DNA of 64,000 nucleotides from contig JAESIW010000137.1 of NCBI GenBank assembly GCA_016802295.1, positions 2,427,944 through 2,491,943 on the forward strand, read 5' to 3'. Both the position numbers and the translations under genes were made by a program. The notes under the pieces are model-generated. The model was not told where the DNA came from. It saw only the letters and a list, made by a program, of their open reading frames with translations, and ran no database searches. This document shows, piece after piece, positions 11,448 to 22,087 of the stretch (positions are counted from its first letter, which is position 1; each line of letters opens with the position of its first letter). This DNA is from Brachionus rotundiformis. Lineage: Eukaryota > Rotifera > Eurotatoria > Ploima > Brachionidae.

Positions 11448-12277
11448 AAAAATGTTAAAATTGTTAACATTTAATTAATCAATCTTTAAGAATTAGTTTT
11501 TTTTTTTAAATAAATTTTATCATTTAATTTTTCTACTATTGAATTGTTAATAAAAAGTGTACAATTAAAATGCTATTTTTTAATTTAAAGATGTCTTACC
11601 ATAATGCGGATTTTATTTAATCAAAAACAATTTAAAAATAAAAAAAAATCAACAGATAATAAAACAAGAAAAAAAAAAGACCTGAAATTATGAATTATAA
11701 AACTTAAAATCTCAGTTGAATCAGAGTCAATAAAAATTTTTAATCAAAATTGATTCGTTTTATGTGAAAAAAACTAAATACAGTCATTTATTAAATAATA
11801 TTTTAATAAATAATCGAGTTTTTACAAATTCTTTACAATATTGAATTATCCTAAATATATTAAAAACAAAATCTTTTTTATCTATAAAGAAATCAAGATA
11901 AAATTACAACTTAAAATCTTAATATCGATCCTTGTCATTTCTTGTTAAAATTCCTAGATGATTATTTAAAATCTAATGGTAATTCTAAATAACATTTGAT
12001 AAGTGATATGAATTAATTTACCCATAAATTCAATTAAAAAGTTCAATTTCATACTTATTTAAATCATAAAGGAATAAATTAACGAATGTTTTAAAAGTTA
12101 TTTTAGCTTTATGATAGAAAAAACATACACTGTTTAAAATAATTTTAATTAAAATACAAATAGATAGAATATCATTTTTGGTGTCTTTTCTATTAAATGA
12201 ATGCAAATTTTATTCCGATCATAAGCTTAATTCTTATTTTTGAATTATTGTATAATTTAATCAAGTTTTAAAACGAG
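11448..12277. other. Intergenic, no supported gene
   Basis: 830 bp of AT-rich sequence between the homeodomain gene and the sodium channel start. No motif or exon recognised. Confidence 0.5.
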
Positions 12278-15200
12278 ATGGTATCGAATATGGCTCGAAC
12301 TGGTCAAAATTTTAAGGATTTTACTTCGGACTCAATCCACAGAATAAACGAAAATATCAAACATGAGCTAACAAGAATGGAGATAGAAAAAAGTTTTATC
12401 GAAATGAGTGGATCAGACTATAAAATTTGTAGAGAAAATGGCAAAAAAAAACATCCAGACAAAGACTTTCATGCTGGCAAAAGACTTCCTCACAAATATA
12501 GGTTTTTGTTTCCGAAAAATAAATTTGGAAAACCTATCGAAGAATTGGATGAATTTTATAAATGTGAACAAGTAATTCATTAATCTAGTAGTTCATTTAA
12601 TTTTTAACTTTAATAAAATATTTTTTAAGGTTTTTATTGTAATTAATAGTAACTATCAAATATACAGATTTAGTGGAACCAAATCATTGTATCTTTTCAG
12701 TCCATTTAATAAATTCAGAAGACTCGCTATTTATTTGCTAACACATTGATATCCTTTTTTGAATTTAATTGTTAATTTGTTTTTTTTTTATTTGAAAATT
12801 TAAATTATTTCTTTAACGTTAATATACGCTTTTTAGCTCATTGGTTATGTTGACAATATTGTCCAATTGTTTTATAATGGCCTTGCCAGCGAGATCTGTA
12901 CCAGAATTCACTGAGTATTATATTAGCATCTATTTTTGATTTTAATCTTTAGAATATTAATTAAAGAATTTTATTCACTATGATTTATACATTTGAAGCT
13001 TTTTTGAAAATAATCGCTCGAGGCTTTTGTCTTAACAAATTTACATTTTTGCATGATCCATGGAATTGGCTCGATTTTATTGTCATAATTTTAGCGTAAT
13101 TTAATTTAAAAAAATTATAAATTGTTAATTTTTCCATCATCCTTATAGATACATTACACTATTTGTAAAATCTTTGGGAAATTTGTCAGTTTTAAGAACT
13201 CTTAGAGTTTTAAGAGCTTTAAAAACAGTTGCAATTGTTCCAGGTTATATAATTATTTATAATAAGTTAATAATATTTAATTTGATTCTAGGTTTAAAAA
13301 CAATTGTGGATTCATTAATTCAATCCTTAATTAGGCTAAGAGATGTAGTCATATTAACAAGTTTTGTTTTATCTATTTTTTCTCTTATTGGACTTCAACT
13401 TTACATGGGAGTTTTAAAACGCAAATGCGTGATTAATGGTCCATCTAATATGACAAATGAAGAGTTTTTCATTTATACTTCTAATAAAAGTAGCCATTAC
13501 AATTTAAAATTTTTTTAATCTGTGATTATTTACAACAGAAAATTGGATGATTGATTATAAGAATGAATATATACTTTGCGGGAATAGTTCTGGTGCCATG
13601 TAATAAACTAAAATTGAGAAAAGTAAAAAAATAAAATTGAAATTTGCATTATGTAGGAACTGTCCAGATGGAAGTATATGTCTTCCAAATATTGGCGATA
13701 ACCCAAATTATGGATATACCAATTTTGACTCATATGGTTATGCGATGTTGTCTTCTTTCAGGCTTATGACTCAAGATTATTGGGAAAATTTATACCAACT
13801 AGTTAATTTGAATTTTTTATTAATAAATATTATTAATCTTTGACCATTAGATTTTAACTACTGAGGGTCCATATCAAGTTTTATTCTTTATAGCTGTTAT
13901 ATTTTTGGGCTCTTTCTATTTGATTAATTTGATTTTGGCCATTGTGGCATTGTCTTATAAGGAACAGCAAAAAAAAGCTATCGAAGAAGCTAATTTAAAA
14001 GAGGAAAAACGAAAAGCTGTAATTTCATAAACTTAGATTATTAAGCTTATCCTGTTTATTTATTTTTAATAGGAAGAATGTCAGGAACTTATAAACAGTT
14101 TAAGCGATTCAGTTGAACAAAATGACAATTTTAATTTTTCAATTTCGATGAATTCCTTGCAAGATCCCAATATTGAGAAAAATGAACCATCGAAAATCAG
14201 ATCACAAAGGCTTAATAGTTGTGATTCAAAAATTACATGGGATTATAGTTTGTTCAAAAAAGATGATGAATTTAAAAGTTATGATATCAAAAATGATCCA
14301 AGTATAGAATATATAGATGAACTAAACATATACAAAAAATCTGATTTTTCAAATAAAAATATGCCATCTTCAATGCAAAATTCTAAATTATTCTTGTCTA
14401 ATGAATTAATTAACAATTTTGAATCAAAATATCAAAAAACCAATGTAGAAAGATTAGACGAAGAAGTGAAAAAATGTAGAAAAAATTCTTGAAATAGTAT
14501 ATAAATTTAAACTTTTTTTTTAGATTCAGAACATAAAAAAAATAGTATAAAACATAAAAATAAAGAATACAAAATAATTTATTCAATTTGCTGTTCTTGG
14601 GCATGTTTCCCAAATTACCACAAGATACAAGTAAAGCTTAAAAAATTAATGTAAATTTTAACCAGAATGCAAAATTTAAAAAATTTAATTTTTAGCAAAA
14701 ATTTGGCTTATTGGTTTTAGATCCATTTTTTGAACTGTTTATTACCATTTGTATAGTTTTGAATACTCTATTTCTAGCACTGGATCATCACAATATGGAC
14801 CAAGAATTCAGTGAAACATTAACAAGAGGAAATTACGTAAGGATCCAGCTAGATTAAAATTATAATTTTTTAAATATAATTTTTTCCCTAGTTATTTATC
14901 TTCATTTTTACTGCAGAGGCAATTTTTAAATTGTTAGCACTCAAACCATCAGAATATTTTAAAAATAAATGGAATTTATTCGATTTACTTATTGTTACTG
15001 TTAGCCTTGCTGAGTTGTTTTTGGCAAGCAGAAAAATGGTGGTTTTAAGATCTTTTAGATTGGTAAATTGAAAAATCTACCTGATGTCCAAAACCGAATG
15101 AACGATTTTTCTGATAGTTTTGAATAAACAAATGAATAAATTTTTATAAATATTTTATAAAAAATAGTTTTTAGGTTGAGAAAAAAATTATCTTTTTTCA

Positions 15201-18200
15201 GAAAATTCAATTGTTTAAAAATTCTTAAATATATTTTTGGGCATCTTTTTTATAATATTTTATTTAACTAAACGAACTTAAAAGTTAAGAGTATTTAAAC
15301 TAGCTAAGTCATGGCCGACTTTAAACAAATTAATTTGTATCATTAGAGAGACAACTGGCGCTCTTGGGAATTTAGTCTTTGTTTTGGGAATCATTATTTT
15401 CATATTTGCTGTTATGGGTAACCAACTGTTTGGACATAAATACATTGAAAATCGTCATATTTGGAAAGGTGGAATTCCGAGATGGAACTTTATTGATTTT
15501 TTCCACTCATTTATGATTGTTTTTCGAGTTTTATGTGGCGAATGGGTCGAATCAATGTGGGATTGCATGCTAGTAGCCGGTTGGTCATGCGTTCCATTTT
15601 TTCTGTTTACAATGATCATTGGAAATTTAGTGGTAAGTGAATTAGTTGTTTAATTAAGAATTAAAAATTTTAGTTTTAATTTTTCAAGTTACTCAATTTA
15701 TTTTTGGCTCTTCTCCTGTCTTCTTTTGGTACAGACAAACTAAATGAAGAAAAAAATAATGATAATGAAACAAACAGAATACAAGAGGCCCTGAACCGAA
15801 TAAGAGATTTTATTTGTTCAGTTTCATTATACAGTGCAAATATTTTTTGGGTAAAAGATAAAATAAAGTTGCCACAAAATGAGCCAATAAACCATGACAC
15901 TAAAAACCAAAACTTAATTTTAAGAGAAAATAAATTTAATAATAATAATAATAATAGTGCTGTAATATTCAGTGAAGAGCAACAATATACTAAAATGTTT
16001 ATAGAGGAAGAAAAATTTTGTATTAAGATAAAAAAATGCAGACAAATTGCTCACAATTTCGTTGAGCATCGATATTTTGAAGCTTTTATAATTATAATGA
16101 TTGTTCTAAGCAGCCTATTTCTGGTTAGTATTTTTTCAATTATGCAATTTTTATATCAAAAACTTAAAATTTTAACTCTGAAAAATAATTTTAAATTAGA
16201 TATTGTTTAAATTTTCAAAATTAATAATTTAATTGTACAATCTTTTATATTTAATTGTGTTTTAATTAAGTGTCTATTGCAATTGTTATTTTTATTTAAA
16301 TAAAAACATTTTTTTTTAAAAGGCTATTGAAGATAAAAACATACATTCCAGGCCTATTTTAAAAAATGTTTTAAATATTATGGATAAGATTTTTACCTGT
16401 ACGTTTGCGTTGGAAGTTTTGTTAAGATGGGCCGCATATGGTTTCAAAGTATATTTTTCTGATGGCTGGAGTTGGCTTGATTTTATAATCGTTCTGGTAG
16501 TCAATTTTCAATTTTATTTGAGAATAAAAATTAAAACAATTCCTAAAGGTATCGTTAAGTGGATTAGTTGCCTCTTTACTCGGAGTAGCTGATATTCCTG
16601 CCTTTAAAACAATAAGAACTCTACGAGCTCTGCGTCCGCTAAGGGCATTATCTCGTTTTGAAGGAATTAGAGTTGTCGTAAACGCTTTAATTGGAGCTAT
16701 ACCATCTATTTTCAATGTATTATTGGTTTGTTTGGTATTTTGGTTAGTTTTCAGCATAATGGGCGTACAATTATTTGCTGGAAAATTTTACAAATGCATT
16801 TATCCAAATACGACCAAACAAATACGAGTACCGTATGAAGAGGTTAAGGATATAATTGAGTGCCAGGGCAAAAACTACTCTTGGGTCAACTCCAAAATAA
16901 ATTTTGATAATGTTATAAATGCATATTTAGCCTTACTACAAGTAGCTACATTTAAGGGTTGGATAGAAATTATGATTGATGCCGCTGATATGAGCCATGA
17001 AGTAAGACAAATATAATTTTTTAAGACTTAAAGAATTTTTTAAGATAAATCAACAACCCAGACGAGAGCAAAATATATACATGCTTTTATATTTTGTTCT
17101 CTTTATTATTTTTGGTTCCTTTTTTACACTCAATTTGTTCATTGGTGTTATAATTGATAATTTTAATCAGCAAAAAAAAAAGAATGGTGAAAATCAAATC
17201 TTTAATTTTTAATTTTTATTAATATTAATTTTTTCAGGCTCTGGAGTTTCAATTGATGTATTCATGACAGAAGAACAGAAAAAATATTATAACGCTATGA
17301 AAAAAATGGAGGAAAAAAAACCTCAAAAAGCATTACCAAGACCAAAAGTAAATGAATATAAGATTGGAATAGTTTTAAATATAAAAAATTTAAGATTTTG
17401 TTCGCAAGATTAATGTTCGATATAACTAGTAATCAAAATTTTGATATTTTTATAATGATCTGTATATTCTTAAACATGTTGGCAATGTGTGCAGAGAGTT
17501 ATCAGCAATCTGACGAAACTGTCCTAATTCTTTCAGTTATTAATCATGTTTTTATATCAATTTTCACAGCTGAATGTATCATGAAACTAATAGCGTTGAA
17601 TTGGCGTTTTTTCAAGTTTCCGTGGAATATTTTTGATATGATAATTGTTATATTATCTATTTTAGGTATTTTAAAAAGCTATACAAATTAAATTTTGAAT
17701 TATATTAAAACTTTTTTTATGTCTTGATTAAGGTTTTGAAAAAAAATTACTTAGATTGTTAAGTTTCACTTTTAATAAATGACAATCCTTCGAACCATTT
17801 AAATATTTATTATAAATACTCCATTTTCTAATTAATGTCAAAAGATATCTTGTAATTATTTGATAATAAAACTGGATTGCACAGTATTGGATTGGCACGT
17901 AAATTTTAAATAGAAATTTATCTGAAAATTCGAAAATATACGCACAATTTTCAAAAACATAGGGTCAAATCAATAACATAAAAAATATATCTTAAATAAT
18001 ATTATTAATATTATAAAGATTGAATTTGATTAAGAGGAATTCAAATATTGATTTTATTTTATTCAAAAATTTTTAAACAAGATATAAAAATAGTTTGAAT
18101 GTAACATTTTTATAACATTTAAAAATGTTCTTAAGGTATGATATTTGAAGAATTTATGAAGCATATCTTGACATTTTCGCCCACAATATTGAGAGTTGTT

Positions 18201-19163
18201 CGAATTGTTCGAGTTGGACGAATTTTAAGATTAGTTAAAGGAGCCAGAGGCATAAGAACATTACTATTTGCTTTGGCGATTTCAATGCCAGCTTTGCTAA
18301 ATATTGGCTTGTTGCTTTTTCTCGTTATATTTATTTATGGAATATTCGGAATGTTTTTTTTTATGTATGTAAAGTATGATTCTGGTTTAAATGAATTATT
18401 TAACTTTGAAAATATATACCGGAGTATGATCACCTTATTCCCTTTGTGTACTTCTGCTGGCTGGTCATCAGTTATCGATGCTCTAACCAATGATCGTCCA
18501 CCATATTGTGATCCTACAGTACCCACACTATCTCAGATTTCAAAAGGAAATTGCAGTAATAGCAGTATAGCTATTCCTTTCTTAGTAAGCTACTTGGTGA
18601 TTAGTTTTCTTGTGATTGTAAACATGTATATCGCAGTTATATTGGAAAATTTCAGCCAAGCTAGAGAAGAGGTTCAGCAAGGACTGACCGCTGATGACTA
18701 TGACATGTATTATGAAATCTGGCAGCGTTTCGATCCTGATTGTACAGAATTTATTTCTTATAATAATTTATCTGATTTTGTTGACAGCTTGGAACATCCA
18801 CTAAGAATAGAAAAGCCGAATCGATTCAAATTAATATCTATGAATCTAACAATATGTGATAAGAACATGGTTCATTGCGTTGATATTTTAGATGCATTAA
18901 CGAAAAACTATTTGAGGACAGGCCAAGAAATTGATTCGATACCTTTTGAAATTGTTAAAAAAGACAGACCAAGTAGATACAAGCCAATAACTACCACTTT
19001 AAAGTTACAAAGAGAAAAATACTGTGCAAAGATAGTCGTTCAGGCGTTGAAGAATCATGTCAACGAGAGAAAAAAAGAAAGACTCAGATTGAAATTAGGT
19101 GAAACATTATCAATTGAAGATTTTACCATATATGATTCTCCAGTTAAAAATAATTTAAATTAG
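12278..19163 (+). CDS. Nav1: Voltage-gated sodium channel alpha subunit (DEKA type)
   Basis: Twenty-one exons sum to 5079 nt, 1692 residues: 12278..12571, 12630..12748, 12828..12914, 12967..13095, 13149..13243, 13292..13489, 13539..13599, 13657..13801, 13851..14018, 14073..14475, 14524..14630, 14696..14836, 14892..15062, 15285..15632, 15689..16123, 16323..16496, 16549..17001, 17045..17186, 17238..17347, 17395..17665, 18136..19163. All four domains are present, with charged S4 segments (for example RTLRVLRALK in I and RVVRIVRVGRILRLVKGARG in IV). The selectivity filter is D368/E792/K1161/A1458, i.e. DEKA, the animal Na+-selective Nav1 signature. The III-IV linker inactivation gate reads VFM (1231-1233) followed by TEEQKKYYNAMKK. 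The N-terminal cytoplasmic domain and a C-terminal EF-hand-like region plus a degenerate IQ helix are present. Exon 3 is reached by an AT-AC intron. The I-II linker is short. Confidence 0.97.
12749..12827 (+). other. U12-type AT-AC intron in the Nav gene
   Basis: This 79-nt intron begins ATATCCTTTT, the exact U12 5' splice consensus, and ends TATAC. TTCTTTAAC, close to the U12 branch consensus TTCCTTAAC, lies at 12808-12816, 11 nt before the 3' end. Removing it joins ..LLTH to WLFSSLVMLTILSNC of IS1, matching Nav H.LFS.L.M.TILTNC, and keeps the whole 21-exon frame. No GT-AG alternative gives the conserved residues. Confidence 0.88.
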
Positions 19164-19942
19164 ATTTTATTTATTATACTTTTTTTTTAATGAATAGATA
19201 AAATAAATTATTTTCTTTTATTTTATTTTATTTGTTTTATAAACAAAAAATTGGAATTAAATATTCTCAAATACAGTAGATTAAAAAAATCTTGTCAATT
19301 TCAAGATTAAAGAATATAGTTTTCTAAAATTTGATCTTCTAATTATTGATTGAAAAATCAGACTTTGAATTCGAAATAAAATATCGAAATATGATTAAAA
19401 ATTATTTTTAGATGAATCCCAAGTTTTTAAATCAAAAGATAAGTATTCATTTTTTTATCTTAATAAATGTCTGAACTTGATGCTTTTCTCTCAGCAACTC
19501 TTCAAATCTTAATAAAAAATATTCATCTTTTAGCAGCAATTAAGAAGTTATCATACTTGAATTATTTAATTTTGTTTTGAAGATTACATTTTTTTCCTTA
19601 CTTTTTTAAATAAAAATAACAAATTTTTAATTATTTATTTTTAGAATCCAAAATGAAGAAATTTTTACCAATAAAGGATAGCACCACCAGTAAGCAAATT
19701 ATATATTATGATAAATATTGATTCAAATAAGCTTAATATTATTAAAGTTTAATAATTAATTAATTTTATTTTCAAATGTACTAATTATAAAAATGGACAA
19801 ATTAATATTTAATTATTATTTCATAATTATGTTATTTAATAATTTAATATGATTCAGTATAAAGTATTTAAAAGCATATCATTTAATATTTCTGTAGATA
19901 ATTTGCATTCATTCTTTTTTTAGTATTTAAAGATTAAATATA
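19164..19942. other. 3' flank of Nav1 up to the foldback element
   Basis: AT-rich, with no gene called apart from the exon-like segment at 19645..19689 listed separately. Confidence 0.4.
19645..19689 (+). other. Candidate exon 5' of the foldback element
   Basis: Flanked by TTTTTAG and GTAAGC, this 45-nt segment contains ATG AAG AAA TTT and stays open to the donor (MKKFLPIKDSTT). Its phase (1) joins the candidate microexon at 20895 without a stop. The gene is not identified. Confidence 0.3.
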
Positions 19943-20258
19943 AACCTGAAAATTAACCGGAATTCTATATGGAATAGTTCCCATCGAAACCATGTTAAAG
20001 TAATTTTTTTGAATTTTTTGAGAATTCCGGTTAAAATTAAGAAATGTTCTATTAATAAAAGCTATATTTAACTAATGTTCTAATAAATTTCTGGCGATTA
20101 TTCCAGAATTAAAATTAAAAAAATTAAAAAAATGTAGAATTAAATTCGAATTCGTTTACAAGTCAAAATTAAGGATTCTTCCAATTTTTGAGTTTATTCT
20201 ATGTGTAAAAAATCAAAAAAATCGGAATTAAATTTAATAAATATATGTATATAATTGA
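19943..20258 (+). repeat. Left inverted arm of the foldback element
   Basis: Reverse-complementary to 20570..20885, ending inward at ATATGTATATAATTGA. The outermost part repeats an internal motif (AATTAACCGGAATTC, then GAATTCCGGTTAAAATT), so each arm also contains a smaller inverted repeat. Confidence 0.9.
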
Positions 20259-20262
20259 AATT

Positions 20263-20532
20263 TTATTTGCTTGGTCGGATAATTTTTCCATTTTCATCTC
20301 TAGGAAGTCTCTTACGACCCCTTTTTTTTACTGCTGTATTTTCTTGATAATCTGTATTGTTTACAACAGGCTGTGGCCGAGGCCGAGTATTTGAACTAAA
20401 GCCTGGAATCGGGGCTGAGATTGAAGTTGGCTATTTAAATAATTTAAAACGCCCTGATAACTGGAATCGTTGAGTCTGAGCTTGAGAAGTTGTTACAGGA
20501 GTTACATCATTTAGATTACGATTTGACAACAT
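20263..20532 (-). pseudogene. AT-hook ORF inside the foldback, with one in-frame TAG
   Basis: From ATG at 20532 the minus strand reads MLSNRNLNDVTPVTTSQAQT... to an in-frame TAG at 20431-20433. The same frame then continues PTSISAPIPGFSSNTRPRPQ..., a basic KKRGRKRLPRD AT-hook core, and NGKIIRPSK before a stop at 20263-20265. Composition is Q/P/N/T-rich, then basic. It looks like a captured host exon pair or a decayed element-encoded DNA-binding protein; no transposase motif is present. A normal-size intron cannot remove the TAG. Confidence 0.55.
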
Positions 20533-20569
20533 GTTAGGATGTGTAAAAAGATTTTGTTGACACATAAAC

Positions 20570-20885
20570 TCAATTATATACATATATTTATTAAATTTAA
20601 TTCCGATTTTTTTGATTTTTTACACATAGAATAAACTCAAAAATTGGAAGAATCCTTAATTTTGACTTGTAAACGAATTCGAATTTAATTCTACATTTTT
20701 TTAATTTTTTTAATTTTAATTCTGGAATAATCGCCAGAAATTTATTAGAACATTAGTTAAATATAGCTTTTATTAATAGAACATTTCTTAATTTTAACCG
20801 GAATTCTCAAAAAATTCAAAAAAATTACTTTAACATGGTTTCGATGGGAACTATTCCATATAGAATTCCGGTTAATTTTCAGGTT
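20570..20885 (-). repeat. Right inverted arm of the foldback element
   Basis: Reverse complement of 19943..20258, ending outward in TTAATTTTCAGGTT followed by the TA duplication. Confidence 0.9.
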
Positions 20886-20894
20886 TATTCCCAG

Positions 20895-20915
20895 ATTGCT
20901 GGGCAAAGGTTTACG
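20895..20915 (+). other. Candidate 21-nt microexon 9 bp downstream of the foldback
   Basis: TTTATTCCCAG precedes and GTAATT follows. Joined in phase 1 to 19645..19689 it would encode NCWAKVY. It does not extend in frame into the GPCR start exon. Confidence 0.25.
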
Positions 20916-22087
20916 GTAATTGTTTTATTTAATTTTTAAAAAATTAAAGTTAATGTCTGTCAAATTACTTTATATTGAATTTCTTTTATCAAATTAATTA
21001 ATATCTAAAAATAAATTTTGACATTTTATCATTACGTCAATAGTTCTAAATGTTGTAGTTATGTCCAATTAACATTAAATGCTTGTTACTTGCTTAAAAT
21101 TAGAATTTTCAAGGTCTTTGAATATTAATATCAAGTAATTTTGATATTATTTTACTTTTATTAAAAAAAACTAAAAAAAATATACCTGATAAATTGTCAT
21201 GATATTATCCCAAATAAAAGATTCTCAATCAAAGTTTAATTTAACTAAAAGGTTAAAGAAATCTTCCTGTTTTATCTATCATCATTTTAAAGATATTAGA
21301 TCAAATCATCAAGAATCAAACAGAACTTTAAATTAAAAACTGTAAATAAATTATTATAGATTAGTTTGTAATATACTGATAATAATATCTAGAAAAATAA
21401 TTTTAAATATAAAATTTAATACTTTTATCGTTAAATTAATTGTTACCTTCTGTTTCACCTTATTTAGATAATTTAATAAATTCATTTTTCGCTTTAAATA
21501 CAGAAAATTTGTACTAAATAGAAAACGAACAATTGATTTTTAACATAGATTTTCTGAAAAATAATCAATTTAATACTCCTATTATTTGGTTCAATTAAAT
21601 AGTTAATAGCAGAGTATAATGTAGTAATTAAAAATTGAAGACTGGTTCCGTATCTTAATTTTTCAGATATTTTATAAACAACATTTTCTTAAAAGATGTT
21701 TTATTTTATAAATAATTCATAAAGCAAACGATTAATAAAATATGATCATTATATAAATATTATTTACTAAAATACAATTTAATGTTGAATTTTATTGCAA
21801 GATTTTATTTTTGTTCAGTTTTTAAGAAGAAATAAATTGAATTGATTATTTTTAAATGCTTTTTAGACTCGAAAATAGATTTATAGAATAATAGTATCGA
21901 ACAATAAAATAAAAATCGACAAAGGTGAATAGCTATTGAATGAATATAAATTAATCTTGAGCATAAAACTAATAATTTGTTTCAAGATACAAAACTTTTA
22001 TAACTACAATAAAATAACAACTTTTATAAAATAAAATATTTTATTAACTTTTTTCTATTTAGAAATGTAAAAGAAAGCTACGGTATT
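20916..22087. other. Upstream region of the GPCR gene
   Basis: 1.17 kb of AT-rich DNA. An acceptor-like TTTCTATTTAG at 22053-22063 precedes the GPCR ATG, so a 5'-untranslated exon probably lies upstream. Nothing else recognised. Confidence 0.4.

Larger units (their letters stand above)
19943..20885. mobile_element. Foldback transposon with 316-bp perfect inverted arms
   Basis: The 943-bp element begins AACCTGAAAATTAACCGG and ends with its reverse complement. By direct reading, arms 19943..20258 and 20570..20885 show no mismatch. TA dinucleotides at 19941-19942 and 20886-20887 fit a TA target-site duplication, as made by Tc1/mariner-type transposases. No transposase is encoded, so it is non-autonomous. 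The 311-bp centre carries an AT-hook reading frame on the minus strand. Perfect arm identity points to recent insertion or gene conversion. Confidence 0.88.

Noticed and set aside
15940..15957. AAT trinucleotide run as a possible microsatellite
   Set aside because: It is inside a Nav1 coding exon and simply encodes a short asparagine run in the II-III linker.
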